The translations under genes were made by a program, and so were the position numbers. 64,000 bases of DNA from Bin87 sp965220505. GTDB taxonomy: Bacteria; Chloroflexota; Dehalococcoidia; Lucifugimonadales; UBA3495. Positions 1 to 8,055 of this stretch are shown in pieces; position 1 is the first letter of the stretch; each line of letters opens with the position of its first letter. The notes under the pieces are model-generated. The model was not told the origin of the DNA and made no database searches. It worked only from the letters and a program-made list of their open reading frames with translations. The DNA lies in NCBI GenBank assembly GCA_965220505.1, contig CBDCQE010000001.1, forward strand, positions 1,178,001 to 1,242,000, given 5' to 3'.

Positions 1-117
1 TTGTGGACTCAGCAGCCATGACAACGGATTGTAGCACGGCGATTAAGACCGCCTTGCCACGCTCATAGTAGGCGACTATATTGTTGCGCTGGTGGAGAAC
101 GCTGCCGAGGGATAGAA

Positions 118-225
118 ATGGCTATTGCAGAGATAAGCGAGTTTCGGATGCATGACCAGGTGTTCGGCGCGACGGACTTTCCGGCGCTGGCACTGGTACA
201 AGGTGGGTTGGGCAGCGGGCGGTAG
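118..225 (+). pseudogene. 5' fragment of an alpha/beta hydrolase gene
   Basis: A 35-codon reading frame starting MAIAEISEFRMHDQVFG and ending in TAG after GGLGSGR. It matches, nearly residue for residue, the first 34 codons of the intact alpha/beta hydrolase that starts at 1149 (MAFAEINGYRMHYEVFG ... HGGLGGG), and the DNA just upstream of both ATGs is also similar (a tatattg box then a purine-rich stretch). The copy stops just after the segment that would form the oxyanion-hole region and has no catalytic residues, so it is a relic of a duplicated gene and not a working protein. The rest of 1-275 shows no other gene I can support. Confidence 0.6.
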
Positions 226-275
226 GAACCCGAGTGTAACCCGGTCAACCACTTGTGGAAGCGGTTGATCGTGCG

Positions 276-983
276 CTAACGTCCTCCGCGCAGCCGACGC
301 AACTCGGCTTGCAGTTCCCGCACTTGCGCCTCCGCGGTTTCTGCCCGGGCGGTCTGTGATTGGAAGGTTGGGATGTGCTCTCCGGTAGCGGGATCATGCC
401 AACCCAGATAGCCGCCATCAACCCTCAGGATCAAGTTCAGCGCCGCGCTATAACCCTGGAACACGCCGGCCCGGATCTCGTGCATCTCTATCTCCTCGTA
501 TTTCCCATCCACCAACCGGTAACCCCGCAACGTGAACCCGTAGAACCGACCTTCGCTGTCGAACAGCCAGTATTCAGATACGCCCAGCCGCTCGTAGTAA
601 TCCTTCTTCGGCCCCAGATCGTCGTTGGAAGTGCGTTGGGAGGCCACCTCCAGGATGAAGTCCGGCGGCTTGGCCTGCTCGGACACGACGTAGCCGTTGC
701 GGGCCTCGTAGGCGGCGGGGTCAGCGTCGAAGGCCACCAGCAGGTCCGGGTAGCGGCAGTCGTTGGGGTCGTAGTCTGGCCCGAGGATGACGTAGCGTTC
801 GCCGGTGACCAGGGTGGTGTCGTGGTTGCCCAGGTATTGAGAAAGGTGGTGGGTCTGACCCGGTTCGTGCAGATGTTTTACGGAGGTCATGTCGTCGGGA
901 TGACGCTGCGGGATGTCGGGCAGGGGGAAGGGTTGGGCCGGGGCGGATGCCGCGGGCGGGTTGGCGGGTCGTGCTGTGGTCAT
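276..983 (-). CDS. Uma2-family putative endonuclease
   Basis: A 235-residue protein with the Uma2 (DUF820) fold signature: a central stretch PDLLVAFD followed by PPDFILEVASQRTSNDD and then KKDYYERLGVSEYWLFD, the order of the Asp, Glu/Val-Ala-Ser and Lys-Tyr elements seen in this PD-(D/E)XK-like nuclease family. The first 30 residues are Pro/Ala-rich and probably disordered. The C-terminus (about 210-235) is a short Ala/Glu/Arg-rich helix typical of Uma2 tails. The start is supported by a GAGGT ribosome site about 10 bases upstream. Uma2 genes are multicopy in Chloroflexota and cyanobacteria and their real role is unclear; a second start at residue 32 is possible. It is divergent from the hydrolase at 1149. 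Confidence 0.75.
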   Translation of the reverse strand: MTTARPANPPAASAPAQPFPLPDIPQRHPDDMTSVKHLHEPGQTHHLSQYLGNHDTTLVTGERYVILGPDYDPNDCRYPDLLVAFDADPAAYEARNGYVVSEQAKPPDFILEVASQRTSNDDLGPKKDYYERLGVSEYWLFDSEGRFYGFTLRGYRLVDGKYEEIEMHEIRAGVFQGYSAALNLILRVDGGYLGWHDPATGEHIPTFQSQTARAETAEAQVRELQAELRRLRGGR

Positions 984-1148
984 GCTGAACCTCGACGGAC
1001 GGGGTCAGGTGCGATCAGGCGAGGGTATCGTACTGGACCGGATCATACCATTCTTGAAGCACTATGGCCTGACGGCAACGGGCATTGCCGCCGATGGGGC
1101 CGTCAATTATATTGGGCGGCACTCGGATTGGCGCGGGAGGACGGCACG

Positions 1149-2003
1149 ATGGCTTTTGCAGAGATAAACGGATACCGGATGCACTACGAGGTGTTCGGGG
1201 ACGCCGCAGCGCCGGCGCTGGCCCTGATACACGGTGGATTGGGAGGCGGGGACGGGGCCAAAGACACGGTTAACCGGCAGGCGGGCGCGCTGTCCGAGGG
1301 GTATCGTTGCGTGTTCTATGACCGGCGGGCGTGCGGCGAGTCCGACACGCCGGCGGACGGGTACGATATGGCCAACTGCGCCCGGGACCTGCGGGAGTTG
1401 CTGGCGCATCTTGGCATCGGCAAGGCCCACATCCTGGGATCGTCCGCGGGCGGACCGATTGCGACGCAGTTTGCGCTGGACTATCCGGAACTGACGGACA
1501 CGCTGATCCTGATCAACACGATGAGTTATTCGGAGGAGGACCAGCGGGAAATCCGTCGGCAGGAATTGCACCGGTTGAAGGAACGGATCGCGGAGGTGGG
1601 CAGGTCGGTGGCCGTGGAGCAGGCGATAGCGGAGCGGTTCCCCCAGATGATGACCGATGATCCGGAGCGGTTCGCGCGGATCGCGGCGGATAACCTGGCC
1701 CGCATCGACGGCATTGCCGCGACGCAGCAAGCGTACCTGGACATTGGCGATTCGCTGGAGTCGCGGTTGTCGGAGCTGAAGATGCCGACGCTGGTGGTCC
1801 ACGGGGACGCTGACAGCCGGATTCCCGTGGAATGCGGCCGCAGCCTGGCATCGGGAATCGCCGGGGCCGAGTTGCACGTGATCGCCGGGGCGGAGCATGG
1901 GTTGATGACCAACGAAGCCGCCGGCGAAACGCAGCGGATCATCCTGGACTTCCTGGGGCGTACGGCGGCAGCGGATCGGGAGCAGGCGGTGAAGGCGCGG
2001 TGA
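1149..2003 (+). CDS. alpha/beta hydrolase
   Basis: A 284-residue alpha/beta-hydrolase-fold enzyme of the proline-iminopeptidase/haloperoxidase-like group. Visible landmarks are the HGG oxyanion-hole motif near residue 31, the nucleophile elbow GSSAGG near residue 103, the acid segment VVHGDADSRIP and the catalytic His in GAEHGLM. The frame is open far upstream, but the ATG at 1149 is chosen because homology starts there and the same start is kept in the duplicated relic at 118. Its TGA overlaps the GTG start of the BrnT gene, so it probably leads a small operon. The substrate is unknown; ester, lactone or amide hydrolysis are all possible. Confidence 0.85.
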   Translation: MAFAEINGYRMHYEVFGDAAAPALALIHGGLGGGDGAKDTVNRQAGALSEGYRCVFYDRRACGESDTPADGYDMANCARDLRELLAHLGIGKAHILGSSAGGPIATQFALDYPELTDTLILINTMSYSEEDQREIRRQELHRLKERIAEVGRSVAVEQAIAERFPQMMTDDPERFARIAADNLARIDGIAATQQAYLDIGDSLESRLSELKMPTLVVHGDADSRIPVECGRSLASGIAGAELHVIAGAEHGLMTNEAAGETQRIILDFLGRTAAADREQAVKAR

Positions 2004-2263
2004 ACGATTACGAGTGGGACGAGCAGAAGCGGCAGGAGAACGTCGATAAGCACGACATCGACTTTACCGCGGTCTACAACTTTGAATGGGATACCGCCGT
2101 GTATAATTCAAACGACATACACGGTGAAGAGCGTTGGGTAGCTACCGGATATATCGGCAACCGCTTGCACCGTGTCGTCTATACTTGGCGGGGCGACCAG
2201 AGGCGCATCATCAGCTTGCGCAAGACCAACCCACGAGAGGATAGGGATTATGCCCAAGCTTAA
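2000..2263 (+). CDS. brnT: BrnT-family toxin
   Basis: An 87-residue protein with the BrnT (DUF497) pattern: an N-terminal YEWDEQKRQENVDKH segment, a central EERW, and a C-terminal RIISLRKTNPREDRDY tail, matching the family's conserved Glu-Glu-Arg and R-I-I-S-x-R...E...Y elements. BrnT proteins are RelE-like RNases of type II toxin-antitoxin modules and are normally paired with a downstream BrnA antitoxin. The chosen start is GTG at 2000, which overlaps the stop of the upstream hydrolase; no nearer ATG fits. The 3' end overlaps the next frame by 14 bases, the usual toxin-first BrnTA arrangement. The antitoxin next door looks incomplete. Confidence 0.8.
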   Translation: MNDYEWDEQKRQENVDKHDIDFTAVYNFEWDTAVYNSNDIHGEERWVATGYIGNRLHRVVYTWRGDQRRIISLRKTNPREDRDYAQA

Positions 2264-2459
2264 GCCGGGTCACGTCTGGGCAACCCCGGAAGAGGAAGCC
2301 GCCATACAAGCCGGCATCGCCGCAGACCCGGACAACCCGGAATTAGGACCGGAGTTTTGGGCCACTGCCAAACGCATCTGGGAACTCCCCCGAGAGATGG
2401 CTTGGCTGCGCCGAAAGCAAGAGCGAGAGCAGCAAGCCAGAGCCAAGGAGGCTTACGGA
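2250..2459 (+). pseudogene. BrnA-like antitoxin N-terminus without its DNA-binding domain
   Basis: About 70 codons beginning MPKLKPGHVWATPEEEAA and containing ADPDNPELGPEFW, the N-terminal signature of BrnA/DUF4415 antitoxins. In the family a ribbon-helix-helix segment (a TLRLDxDVL-type strand then helices) should follow; here it is absent and is replaced by a charged helix (RRKQEREQQARAKEAYG). There is no stop codon: the frame runs on into the VOC gene, so either one 205-residue fusion is made from 2250 to 2867 or only the downstream gene is translated from its own strong ribosome site. The position directly after BrnT supports antitoxin origin; loss of the RHH part would remove DNA binding. 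Confidence 0.55.
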
Positions 2460-2867
2460 ATGAGCACCGTTGGGATTGACCATATCGCCATGCCAACTGC
2501 TGACGCCGAACAGTTGATGGCGTTCTACAAGAAACTGGGCTTCGCCATCAATGACGAGGAAGAATGGCGAGCCGGCACGGCCAACATCTTCTCCATCCAG
2601 GTGGGCGACTCGAAAATTAACGTGCACCCGGAGGGACACCTGGCGGACTACCGCGGGCCGACCGCAGTGCCCGGGTGCACCGACATCTGCTTCGTGTGGG
2701 ATGGTTCGGTCGAAGACTGCCAGCAGATGCTGGCGGACGCCGGGGTCGAGGTGATCCGGGGCCCGGGCCCGCGCAAGGGCGCGCGCCAACGGGGTGTCCT
2801 GCCAGCGGTGAGCCTGTACGCCCGGGACCCGGACAACAACCTGCTGGAGTGGATGATCTATCAGTAG
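2460..2867 (+). CDS. VOC (glyoxalase/dioxygenase-fold) protein
   Basis: A 135-residue vicinal-oxygen-chelate protein with two beta-alpha-beta-beta-beta modules: it opens GIDHIAMPTADAEQLMAFY, where the His is the usual first metal ligand, and ends ARDPDNNLLEW, where the Glu is the usual last one. The start at 2460 is chosen because a full AAGGAGG ribosome site lies eight bases before it and because the fold begins there, although the frame is open from 2250. VOC proteins include glyoxalases, fosfomycin-resistance enzymes and extradiol dioxygenases; the sequence does not decide between them. It lies between the toxin remnants and a TPP enzyme. Confidence 0.8.
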   Translation: MSTVGIDHIAMPTADAEQLMAFYKKLGFAINDEEEWRAGTANIFSIQVGDSKINVHPEGHLADYRGPTAVPGCTDICFVWDGSVEDCQQMLADAGVEVIRGPGPRKGARQRGVLPAVSLYARDPDNNLLEWMIYQ

Positions 2868-2879
2868 GGGCGACTCTGG

Positions 2880-2899
2880 ATTCCGGCGAAAGCCGGAAT
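2880..2899. repeat. dispersed palindrome ATTCCGGC-GAAA-GCCGGAAT
   Basis: A perfect 8-bp inverted repeat with a GAAA loop, followed by GAC, in the gap before the TPP enzyme. The same element in the opposite orientation lies at 57161, and a variant at 61188. It is a REP-like repeat widespread in bacteria. Confidence 0.8.
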
Positions 2900-2945
2900 G
2901 ACAGTAACGGCGCTGGAATGACGGTACTAGCGCAGGAGGCAGATT

Positions 2946-4619
2946 ATGACGCGAATGCTGGGCAAGCACGCTCTGGCGCAGATGCTGGTGGCGGAGGGAG
3001 TTGAGTACATATTCGGCAACCCGGGCACCAGCGAGACGCCGTTCCTGGACGGCTTGCAGGACTTCCCGCAGCTGCAGTACATACAGGCATTGCAGGAAGG
3101 GACGGCGGTAGGGATGGCCGACGGCTACGCGCGGGCCACGGGCAAGCCGGCGTTCGCGAACATCCACATCGCCGGTGGGCTGGCCAACGGGATCAGCGGG
3201 TTATACAACGCGTTCCGGGGCGGCACGCCACTGGTGCTGACGGCGGGAAACTCGGACACGCGGATGCTGATCAGCGAGCCGGTGCTTTCGGGCGACCTGG
3301 TAGAGATGACCGAGCAGTACACCAAGTGGAGCGTCGAGATCCGACACGCCTCGGATATTCCGGTGGCGATCCGGCGGGCGTTCAAGGAGGCGAAGACGCC
3401 GCCCACCGGCCCGGTGTTCGTGTCATTCCCTTGGGACACCCTGGACGAAGAGGTCGATTTCGAGCCCGTGGCATCGTCAGACGGATACTTCCGGATCCGG
3501 CCCGATGCGGCGGCGGTTGACCGGGCGACGGAATTGCTGGCCGGTGCCGAAAACCCGGTGATAGTCGTCGGTGACCGGGTGGCGCAGTCGAACGCCGTGG
3601 AGCAGGTGGTTCGGGTCGCCGAGCAGACCGGAGCACGGGTAGTCGCCACGTCGTACTCGGAGGTGAACTTCCCTACCTCGCACCCGCAGTGGGGCGGGAT
3701 GCTGAACTTGAACAGCCCGGCGGCGGCGCGGCAGTTCCAGAACGCCGACGTGGTGCTGGCAGTTGGCACGGACGTGTTCGCTTCTTTCCTGTACGTGGAC
3801 GTGCCGTTCCTCAACCCGGACACCAAGCTGATTCACCTGGACAGCAACTACTGGGAAATCGAAAAGAGCTACCCGACCGAAGTTGGCATCATGGCCGACC
3901 CGGCCGCGGGCATGGCCGACCTGGCGGTATCGCTGGAATCGAACATGAGCGGCGGGCAGCGTGAGGCAGCGGCCACGCGGGCGGCCACCCTGGCGGCGGC
4001 GCGGGAGCGAGACGCGGAGCGATACAAGGAACGGATCGCGGCGACCTGGGACAACTCGCCGATGCCGGTGGAGCGCATGATGCACGAATTGGCGGATGCG
4101 GTCCCGCCCAATACCATCATTGCCGACGAGGCGGTCACCTCGCGTCCGGCAGTGAACCGAGCGTTTGACTTCGAAAAGCCCGGCGACATCTACGGCATCC
4201 GGGGCGGCGCGCTGGGTTGGGCGATGCCGGGAGCGTTGGGGGTGAAGCTGGCGCATCCGGACCGGCCGGTGTTGGCGGTGGTGGGCGACGGGGCCTCAAT
4301 GTACACGGTGCAAGCGCTCTGGACTGCCAGCCGGTACAACATTCCGGTGGTTTACGCCATCTGCAACAACCAGGCGTACCGCATCCTCAAGGTGAACATG
4401 GAGGTCTACCTGCGGGACATGCTGGACGACACGGACCGGGCCAGCGATTACGTGGGCATGGACTTCGCCAACCGGCTGGATCTGGCGATGATGGCGCAGG
4501 CGATGGGAGTGCACGGGGAGCGGGTCGACGATCCGACGGAAATCGGACCCGCGATCAAGCGGGCGTTTGAAAGCGGGAAGCCGGCGCTGCTGGATATTAC
4601 GATCAGCGGGGCGTTGTAG
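2946..4619 (+). CDS. TPP-dependent decarboxylase, benzoylformate-decarboxylase-like
   Basis: A 557-residue enzyme of the acetolactate-synthase/pyruvate-decarboxylase superfamily with all three domains: N-terminal pyrimidine domain with the activating Glu51 in LQEGTAVGMADGYAR, a middle domain, and a C-terminal PP domain with the VVGDGASMYT motif near residue 446. It resembles benzoylformate decarboxylase along its length (FGNPGTSETPFLD; NIHIAG with a His at residue 74 matching an active-site His of that enzyme), while a second active-site His of benzoylformate decarboxylase appears replaced in the segment GTDVFASFLY. The substrate may therefore be another aromatic or aliphatic 2-oxo acid. It sits 78 bases after the VOC gene with a GGAGG ribosome site. 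Confidence 0.8.
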   Translation: MTRMLGKHALAQMLVAEGVEYIFGNPGTSETPFLDGLQDFPQLQYIQALQEGTAVGMADGYARATGKPAFANIHIAGGLANGISGLYNAFRGGTPLVLTAGNSDTRMLISEPVLSGDLVEMTEQYTKWSVEIRHASDIPVAIRRAFKEAKTPPTGPVFVSFPWDTLDEEVDFEPVASSDGYFRIRPDAAAVDRATELLAGAENPVIVVGDRVAQSNAVEQVVRVAEQTGARVVATSYSEVNFPTSHPQWGGMLNLNSPAAARQFQNADVVLAVGTDVFASFLYVDVPFLNPDTKLIHLDSNYWEIEKSYPTEVGIMADPAAGMADLAVSLESNMSGGQREAAATRAATLAAARERDAERYKERIAATWDNSPMPVERMMHELADAVPPNTIIADEAVTSRPAVNRAFDFEKPGDIYGIRGGALGWAMPGALGVKLAHPDRPVLAVVGDGASMYTVQALWTASRYNIPVVYAICNNQAYRILKVNMEVYLRDMLDDTDRASDYVGMDFANRLDLAMMAQAMGVHGERVDDPTEIGPAIKRAFESGKPALLDITISGAL

Positions 4620-4650
4620 ACGACGCTCTACCGCAACAGGCAAAAAAGCA

Positions 4651-4672
4651 GGGCGGGTCTGCGGACCCGCCC
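4651..4672 (-). terminator. terminator for the EVE gene
   Basis: Stem GGGCGGGTC / GACCCGCCC with a TGCG loop, between two convergent genes. On the minus strand the stem is followed by TGC and a run of six T, a good intrinsic terminator for the EVE gene; toward the plus strand only TTCAAATT follows. Confidence 0.7.
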
Positions 4673-4704
4673 TTCAAATTCCCGGGCGGCTGCGGTAGTG
4701 GGTG

Positions 4705-5187
<483 letters not shown>

Positions 5188-5198
5188 TGCGGGCTCCG

Positions 5199-5230
5199 TT
5201 ACACATCGATGGACAGGATGTTCAGGATTT
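5199..5230. repeat. dispersed repeat ACATCGATG...ACAGGAT...CAGGATTT
   Basis: A copy of a roughly 30-bp intergenic repeat built around ACATCGATG followed by two CAGGAT units. Related copies lie at 14349, 58855 and 59688. Here it fills the gap between the PII and EVE genes. Confidence 0.65.
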
Positions 5231-5233
5231 GGT

Positions 5234-5578
5234 CTAAACGGCGTCCGTTCCATGTTCGCCGGTGCGGATCCGGATCGCGTCGCCGACGGGGTAGATGAAA
5301 ATCTTGCCGTCGCCGGGGGCGCCGGTGATGGCGTTGGTGCGGATGACGTCCACCGCCTTGTCGGTGTCCCCGTCGTTGACCACGACCTCCACCTTTACCT
5401 TGGGCAGCATGTCGATGCGATAGGTCCCGAGACCGCGGGCCGCGGTGACTTCCACGCCGCCCTGGTTACCCCGGCCTGACACCTGGGTCACGGTGAGGCC
5501 CACGATGCCGGCTTCGCTGAGGGCGTTTTTGACGACGTCGAGACGTTCCGGCCGGAAAATGGCTTCGATTTTATTCAT
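5234..5578 (-). CDS. PII-family nitrogen regulatory protein
   Basis: A 114-residue PII signal protein: MNKIEAIFRPERLDVVKNAL at the N-terminus, the B-loop GDGKIFIYPVGDAIRIRTGE at the C-terminus, and LPKVKVEVVV in the core. PII proteins bind ATP/ADP and 2-oxoglutarate and control ammonium transport and glutamine synthetase. The T-loop region (GRGNQGGVEVTAARGLGTY) does not match the common GHTELYRGAEY sequence: the Tyr that is uridylylated in GlnB/GlnK appears absent and the loop is about two residues longer. No ammonium transporter or glutamine synthetase is next to it. The ATG at 5578 is chosen over one 21 bases upstream because homology starts there. Confidence 0.85.
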   Translation of the reverse strand: MNKIEAIFRPERLDVVKNALSEAGIVGLTVTQVSGRGNQGGVEVTAARGLGTYRIDMLPKVKVEVVVNDGDTDKAVDVIRTNAITGAPGDGKIFIYPVGDAIRIRTGEHGTDAV

Positions 5579-5723
5579 TGGGTTTGCACCTCGCTGCACT
5601 CAATTGTAATCGTTATGTCGGCCAATATGCATGCGGTCGGTTGGCTTAACTCCAAGCACCGAAAGGCGTCTCTCCCCACGACCCACAAAGCCCGGTCCGC
5701 AGAGCGACGCGACGACGCGCCGG

Positions 5724-7355
5724 CTATCTCCGAATTTGGATGCCGGCGGCTTCGCGATCGAAGCAACCCGAGGTGAGGTCCTCGCGTTCCTGGCGCAGGA
5801 CATCCTTCCGGACCCGAAGGCTGGGGGTTCGCGGCAGTTCGTCGCGGACTTCGATGTAGCGGGGCACTTTGAAGTAGGCGAGGCGGTCGGCGCACCAGTA
5901 GATGACATCCTCGGGTTGGGGCGACGCGCCGGGCCGAGGCGTGATGTAGGCCTTGACCTCGTCTTCGCCGAGTTCGGAGGGGACCGCGATGATGGCGCAG
6001 TCCAGGACATGCTCGTGGCTCTTGATCACGTCCTCGACTTCCTGGGAGGAGATGTTCTCGCCACGGCGACGGATGACGTCCTTCTTGCGGTCGACGAAGT
6101 ACAAGTAGTTGTCGTCGTCGAGCCAACCGAGGTCGCCGGTGAACAGCCAGCCGTCGCGCAAGGATGCGCCGGTCTCGGCCTCGTTGCGCCAATAGCCGGC
6201 CATTGTCGCGGGGTTTTGGATGGTGATCTCGCCGGGCTGGCCGTTCGGAACCGGAACGCCGGCATCATCGACGATACGCACGGTGTTTTCAAAGGCGGCG
6301 TCGGGATGCTTGCGAGGCTGGCCGGAGGAGTTAGGGCGGCGTTCGCCCCGAATGGCCTCGATGGTGCCATAGCAGGTTTCGGTCATGCCGAAGCCGACGA
6401 TGATGTCGGTGCCGAAGCGCTGCTCGAACTCGGCGAGAAATTCAGGGGAGAAAGCCGGCGATCCGTAGAAGAGGCGAACGGTGTTGTCGGCGTCGTCGGG
6501 CTGCGGATCGTTCTTGGCCAGGACGGGCATCATCATGCCGATGAAATTGACCACCGTGGCGTCAGCGTCGCGCACCTGGTCCCAGAAGCGCGAGGCGCTG
6601 AAACGATCCTGCACAATCAGGGTGGCGCCGGACGCGAGGGTGCCCATGGTGCTGTAGTACTGGGCGTTGGCGTGAAAGTAGGGCAGGCAGGTGAAAAAGC
6701 GGTCGTCGGGCGTGGCCTGGGTCCAGAGGGCGAAACCCTGACCGGCGGAAACGTACATCTGATGGGTGACCTGGACCCCCTTGGGATTCCCGGTAGTGCC
6801 CGACGTGTACTGGAGCATTGAGATGTCGGTGGGAGCGACGGGCGGAAGCTCAGCGATCTCGGCTGAGGCGCCCAGCAGGTCGGAGTAAGCCGTCCAGCCG
6901 GAGGGTGCAACATCGTCGCCCACGAAAAGGCGATGGCGGACGCAGGGAGCAATGTCGGCGGCCTGGGTGGCGACGTCGAGCAGGCTCTGGTGGGCGACGA
7001 GGGCAGAAGCCTCGGCGTTGTTCAAGATGAAGGCCATCTCGTCGCGCCGGTAGGCCGTGTTGATGGTGACGGCGATGCCGCCGATGAGCGCGAGGCCGAA
7101 CCAGGTGTACAGAACCTCGGGAACGTTCGGGAGGAACAGACAAACGCGATCACCGTGGCCGATGCCCAAGTCGCGGAACATGGTAGCCGCAGAACGGCAG
7201 CGACGATAGAAATCGGAATAGGTGATCTGCTGCCCCGCGATTTCAACGAAAATCTTGTCGGGGTTGGACCGCACCACGATATCAAGGAATTCGCCGAGTG
7301 ACTTTTCCCACGAATGGCGATCGGGAAGGGGATCGAGACCGAGGATGCTACTCAT
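5724..7355 (-). CDS. AMP-dependent acyl-CoA ligase
   Basis: A 543-residue class I adenylate-forming enzyme. The AMP-binding signature YTSGTTGNPKGV lies near residue 190, followed by a GFGMTETCYG segment, the hinge region GDLGWLDDDNYLYFVDRKKD and the C-terminal RRRGENISSQEVE. It would activate a carboxylic acid to its acyl-AMP and then the CoA thioester in the cytoplasm. The overall pattern is close to crotonobetaine/carnitine-CoA ligase (CaiC) and medium-chain acyl-CoA ligases, but the acid cannot be read from sequence. The final lysine expected near the C-terminus probably corresponds to the segment RTPSLRVRKDVLR. It is transcribed alone, with a 146-base gap to the PII gene. Confidence 0.85.
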   Translation of the reverse strand: MSSILGLDPLPDRHSWEKSLGEFLDIVVRSNPDKIFVEIAGQQITYSDFYRRCRSAATMFRDLGIGHGDRVCLFLPNVPEVLYTWFGLALIGGIAVTINTAYRRDEMAFILNNAEASALVAHQSLLDVATQAADIAPCVRHRLFVGDDVAPSGWTAYSDLLGASAEIAELPPVAPTDISMLQYTSGTTGNPKGVQVTHQMYVSAGQGFALWTQATPDDRFFTCLPYFHANAQYYSTMGTLASGATLIVQDRFSASRFWDQVRDADATVVNFIGMMMPVLAKNDPQPDDADNTVRLFYGSPAFSPEFLAEFEQRFGTDIIVGFGMTETCYGTIEAIRGERRPNSSGQPRKHPDAAFENTVRIVDDAGVPVPNGQPGEITIQNPATMAGYWRNEAETGASLRDGWLFTGDLGWLDDDNYLYFVDRKKDVIRRRGENISSQEVEDVIKSHEHVLDCAIIAVPSELGEDEVKAYITPRPGASPQPEDVIYWCADRLAYFKVPRYIEVRDELPRTPSLRVRKDVLRQEREDLTSGCFDREAAGIQIRR

Positions 7356-7589
7356 AAGTAAACTCGGGGTCTGACGGCCACGAACCGGCGGCCGGCGACG
7401 GATTGCGTAGAAGCCACGCTATCACGCGAGTTGGGGGCGGTCAAGCGACCCATCACCACGCATACGGGCGGCGCCGGAACGGACGCGGCTTCAGGAGGAA
7501 GCCGCCGGAAACGCGTTGGGTCGCGTCGGTTTGGCGAGCCGGGAATCACGGATGTCGGTGGTCAGACAGGCGACCGTGCTAAAATTGCT

Positions 7590-7895
7590 GTGCAGTCACC
7601 GGAACGGGTCATTTCAAATCGTACACAGCGGGTACACGAATTGCAGCTAACCGGCAGAGGCGTTTGGATCGCCTTGACCTCCGCAATATTCTGGGCAGCA
7701 TCGCTGGTGGCAATGCTGGCGGGCGGCTACGTGGTGGCCGTTGGGACCCCATGTCTCTGCGCCGACGTCAACGGTTTCATGCTGGGCGGAGGGCTGGTGA
7801 TAATCCTCGCCAGCGCGGGAATGCTGCTCTGGTCGCGCGAGTTGGCGCGCCTGGTAGTCGACAGACTGACCAGACTGGCAACTCAGCAGAAATAG
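7590..7895 (+). CDS. small two-helix membrane protein, unknown
   Basis: About 101 residues with two clear hydrophobic helices (IALTSAIFWAASLVAMLAGG and, after a CLCADVNG loop, LGGGLVIILASAGMLLW), then a short charged tail. The start is uncertain: the frame is open from 7431, but the upstream part is Gly/Arg-rich and unlike protein. GTG at 7590 is a compromise, and a TTG further in is possible. I do not recognise a family. It stands alone, convergent with the ABC permease operon. Confidence 0.45.
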   Translation: MQSPERVISNRTQRVHELQLTGRGVWIALTSAIFWAASLVAMLAGGYVVAVGTPCLCADVNGFMLGGGLVIILASAGMLLWSRELARLVVDRLTRLATQQK

Positions 7896-7973
7896 CCCCT
7901 GAAGAAAGCATCCGGGCAGGGAGCGTCTCTGCATCACTCTCCATAGGCGACTTCGGGAGCTGTGGACGAGGTA

Positions 7974-7997
7974 GGGGCGCCCCGCTTCGAGCGCCCC
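7974..7997. terminator. intergenic GC hairpin
   Basis: Stem GGGGCGC / GCGCCCC around a 10-base loop between two convergent genes. No T-run follows, so termination is only inferred from position. It is one of a series of GGGGCG-type hairpins in this window. Confidence 0.45.
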
Positions 7998-8055
7998 AAA
8001 GTTAAGCCGCGAATTGCCCGGGCACTGCCGATATCTTGATCCGGCCGGCTCCGGC

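Noticed and set aside
360..1148. A 263-codon upstream extension of the alpha/beta hydrolase
   Set aside because: It is antisense to the Uma2 gene, has a Val/Gly-rich shadow composition, and hydrolase homology starts only at 1149.
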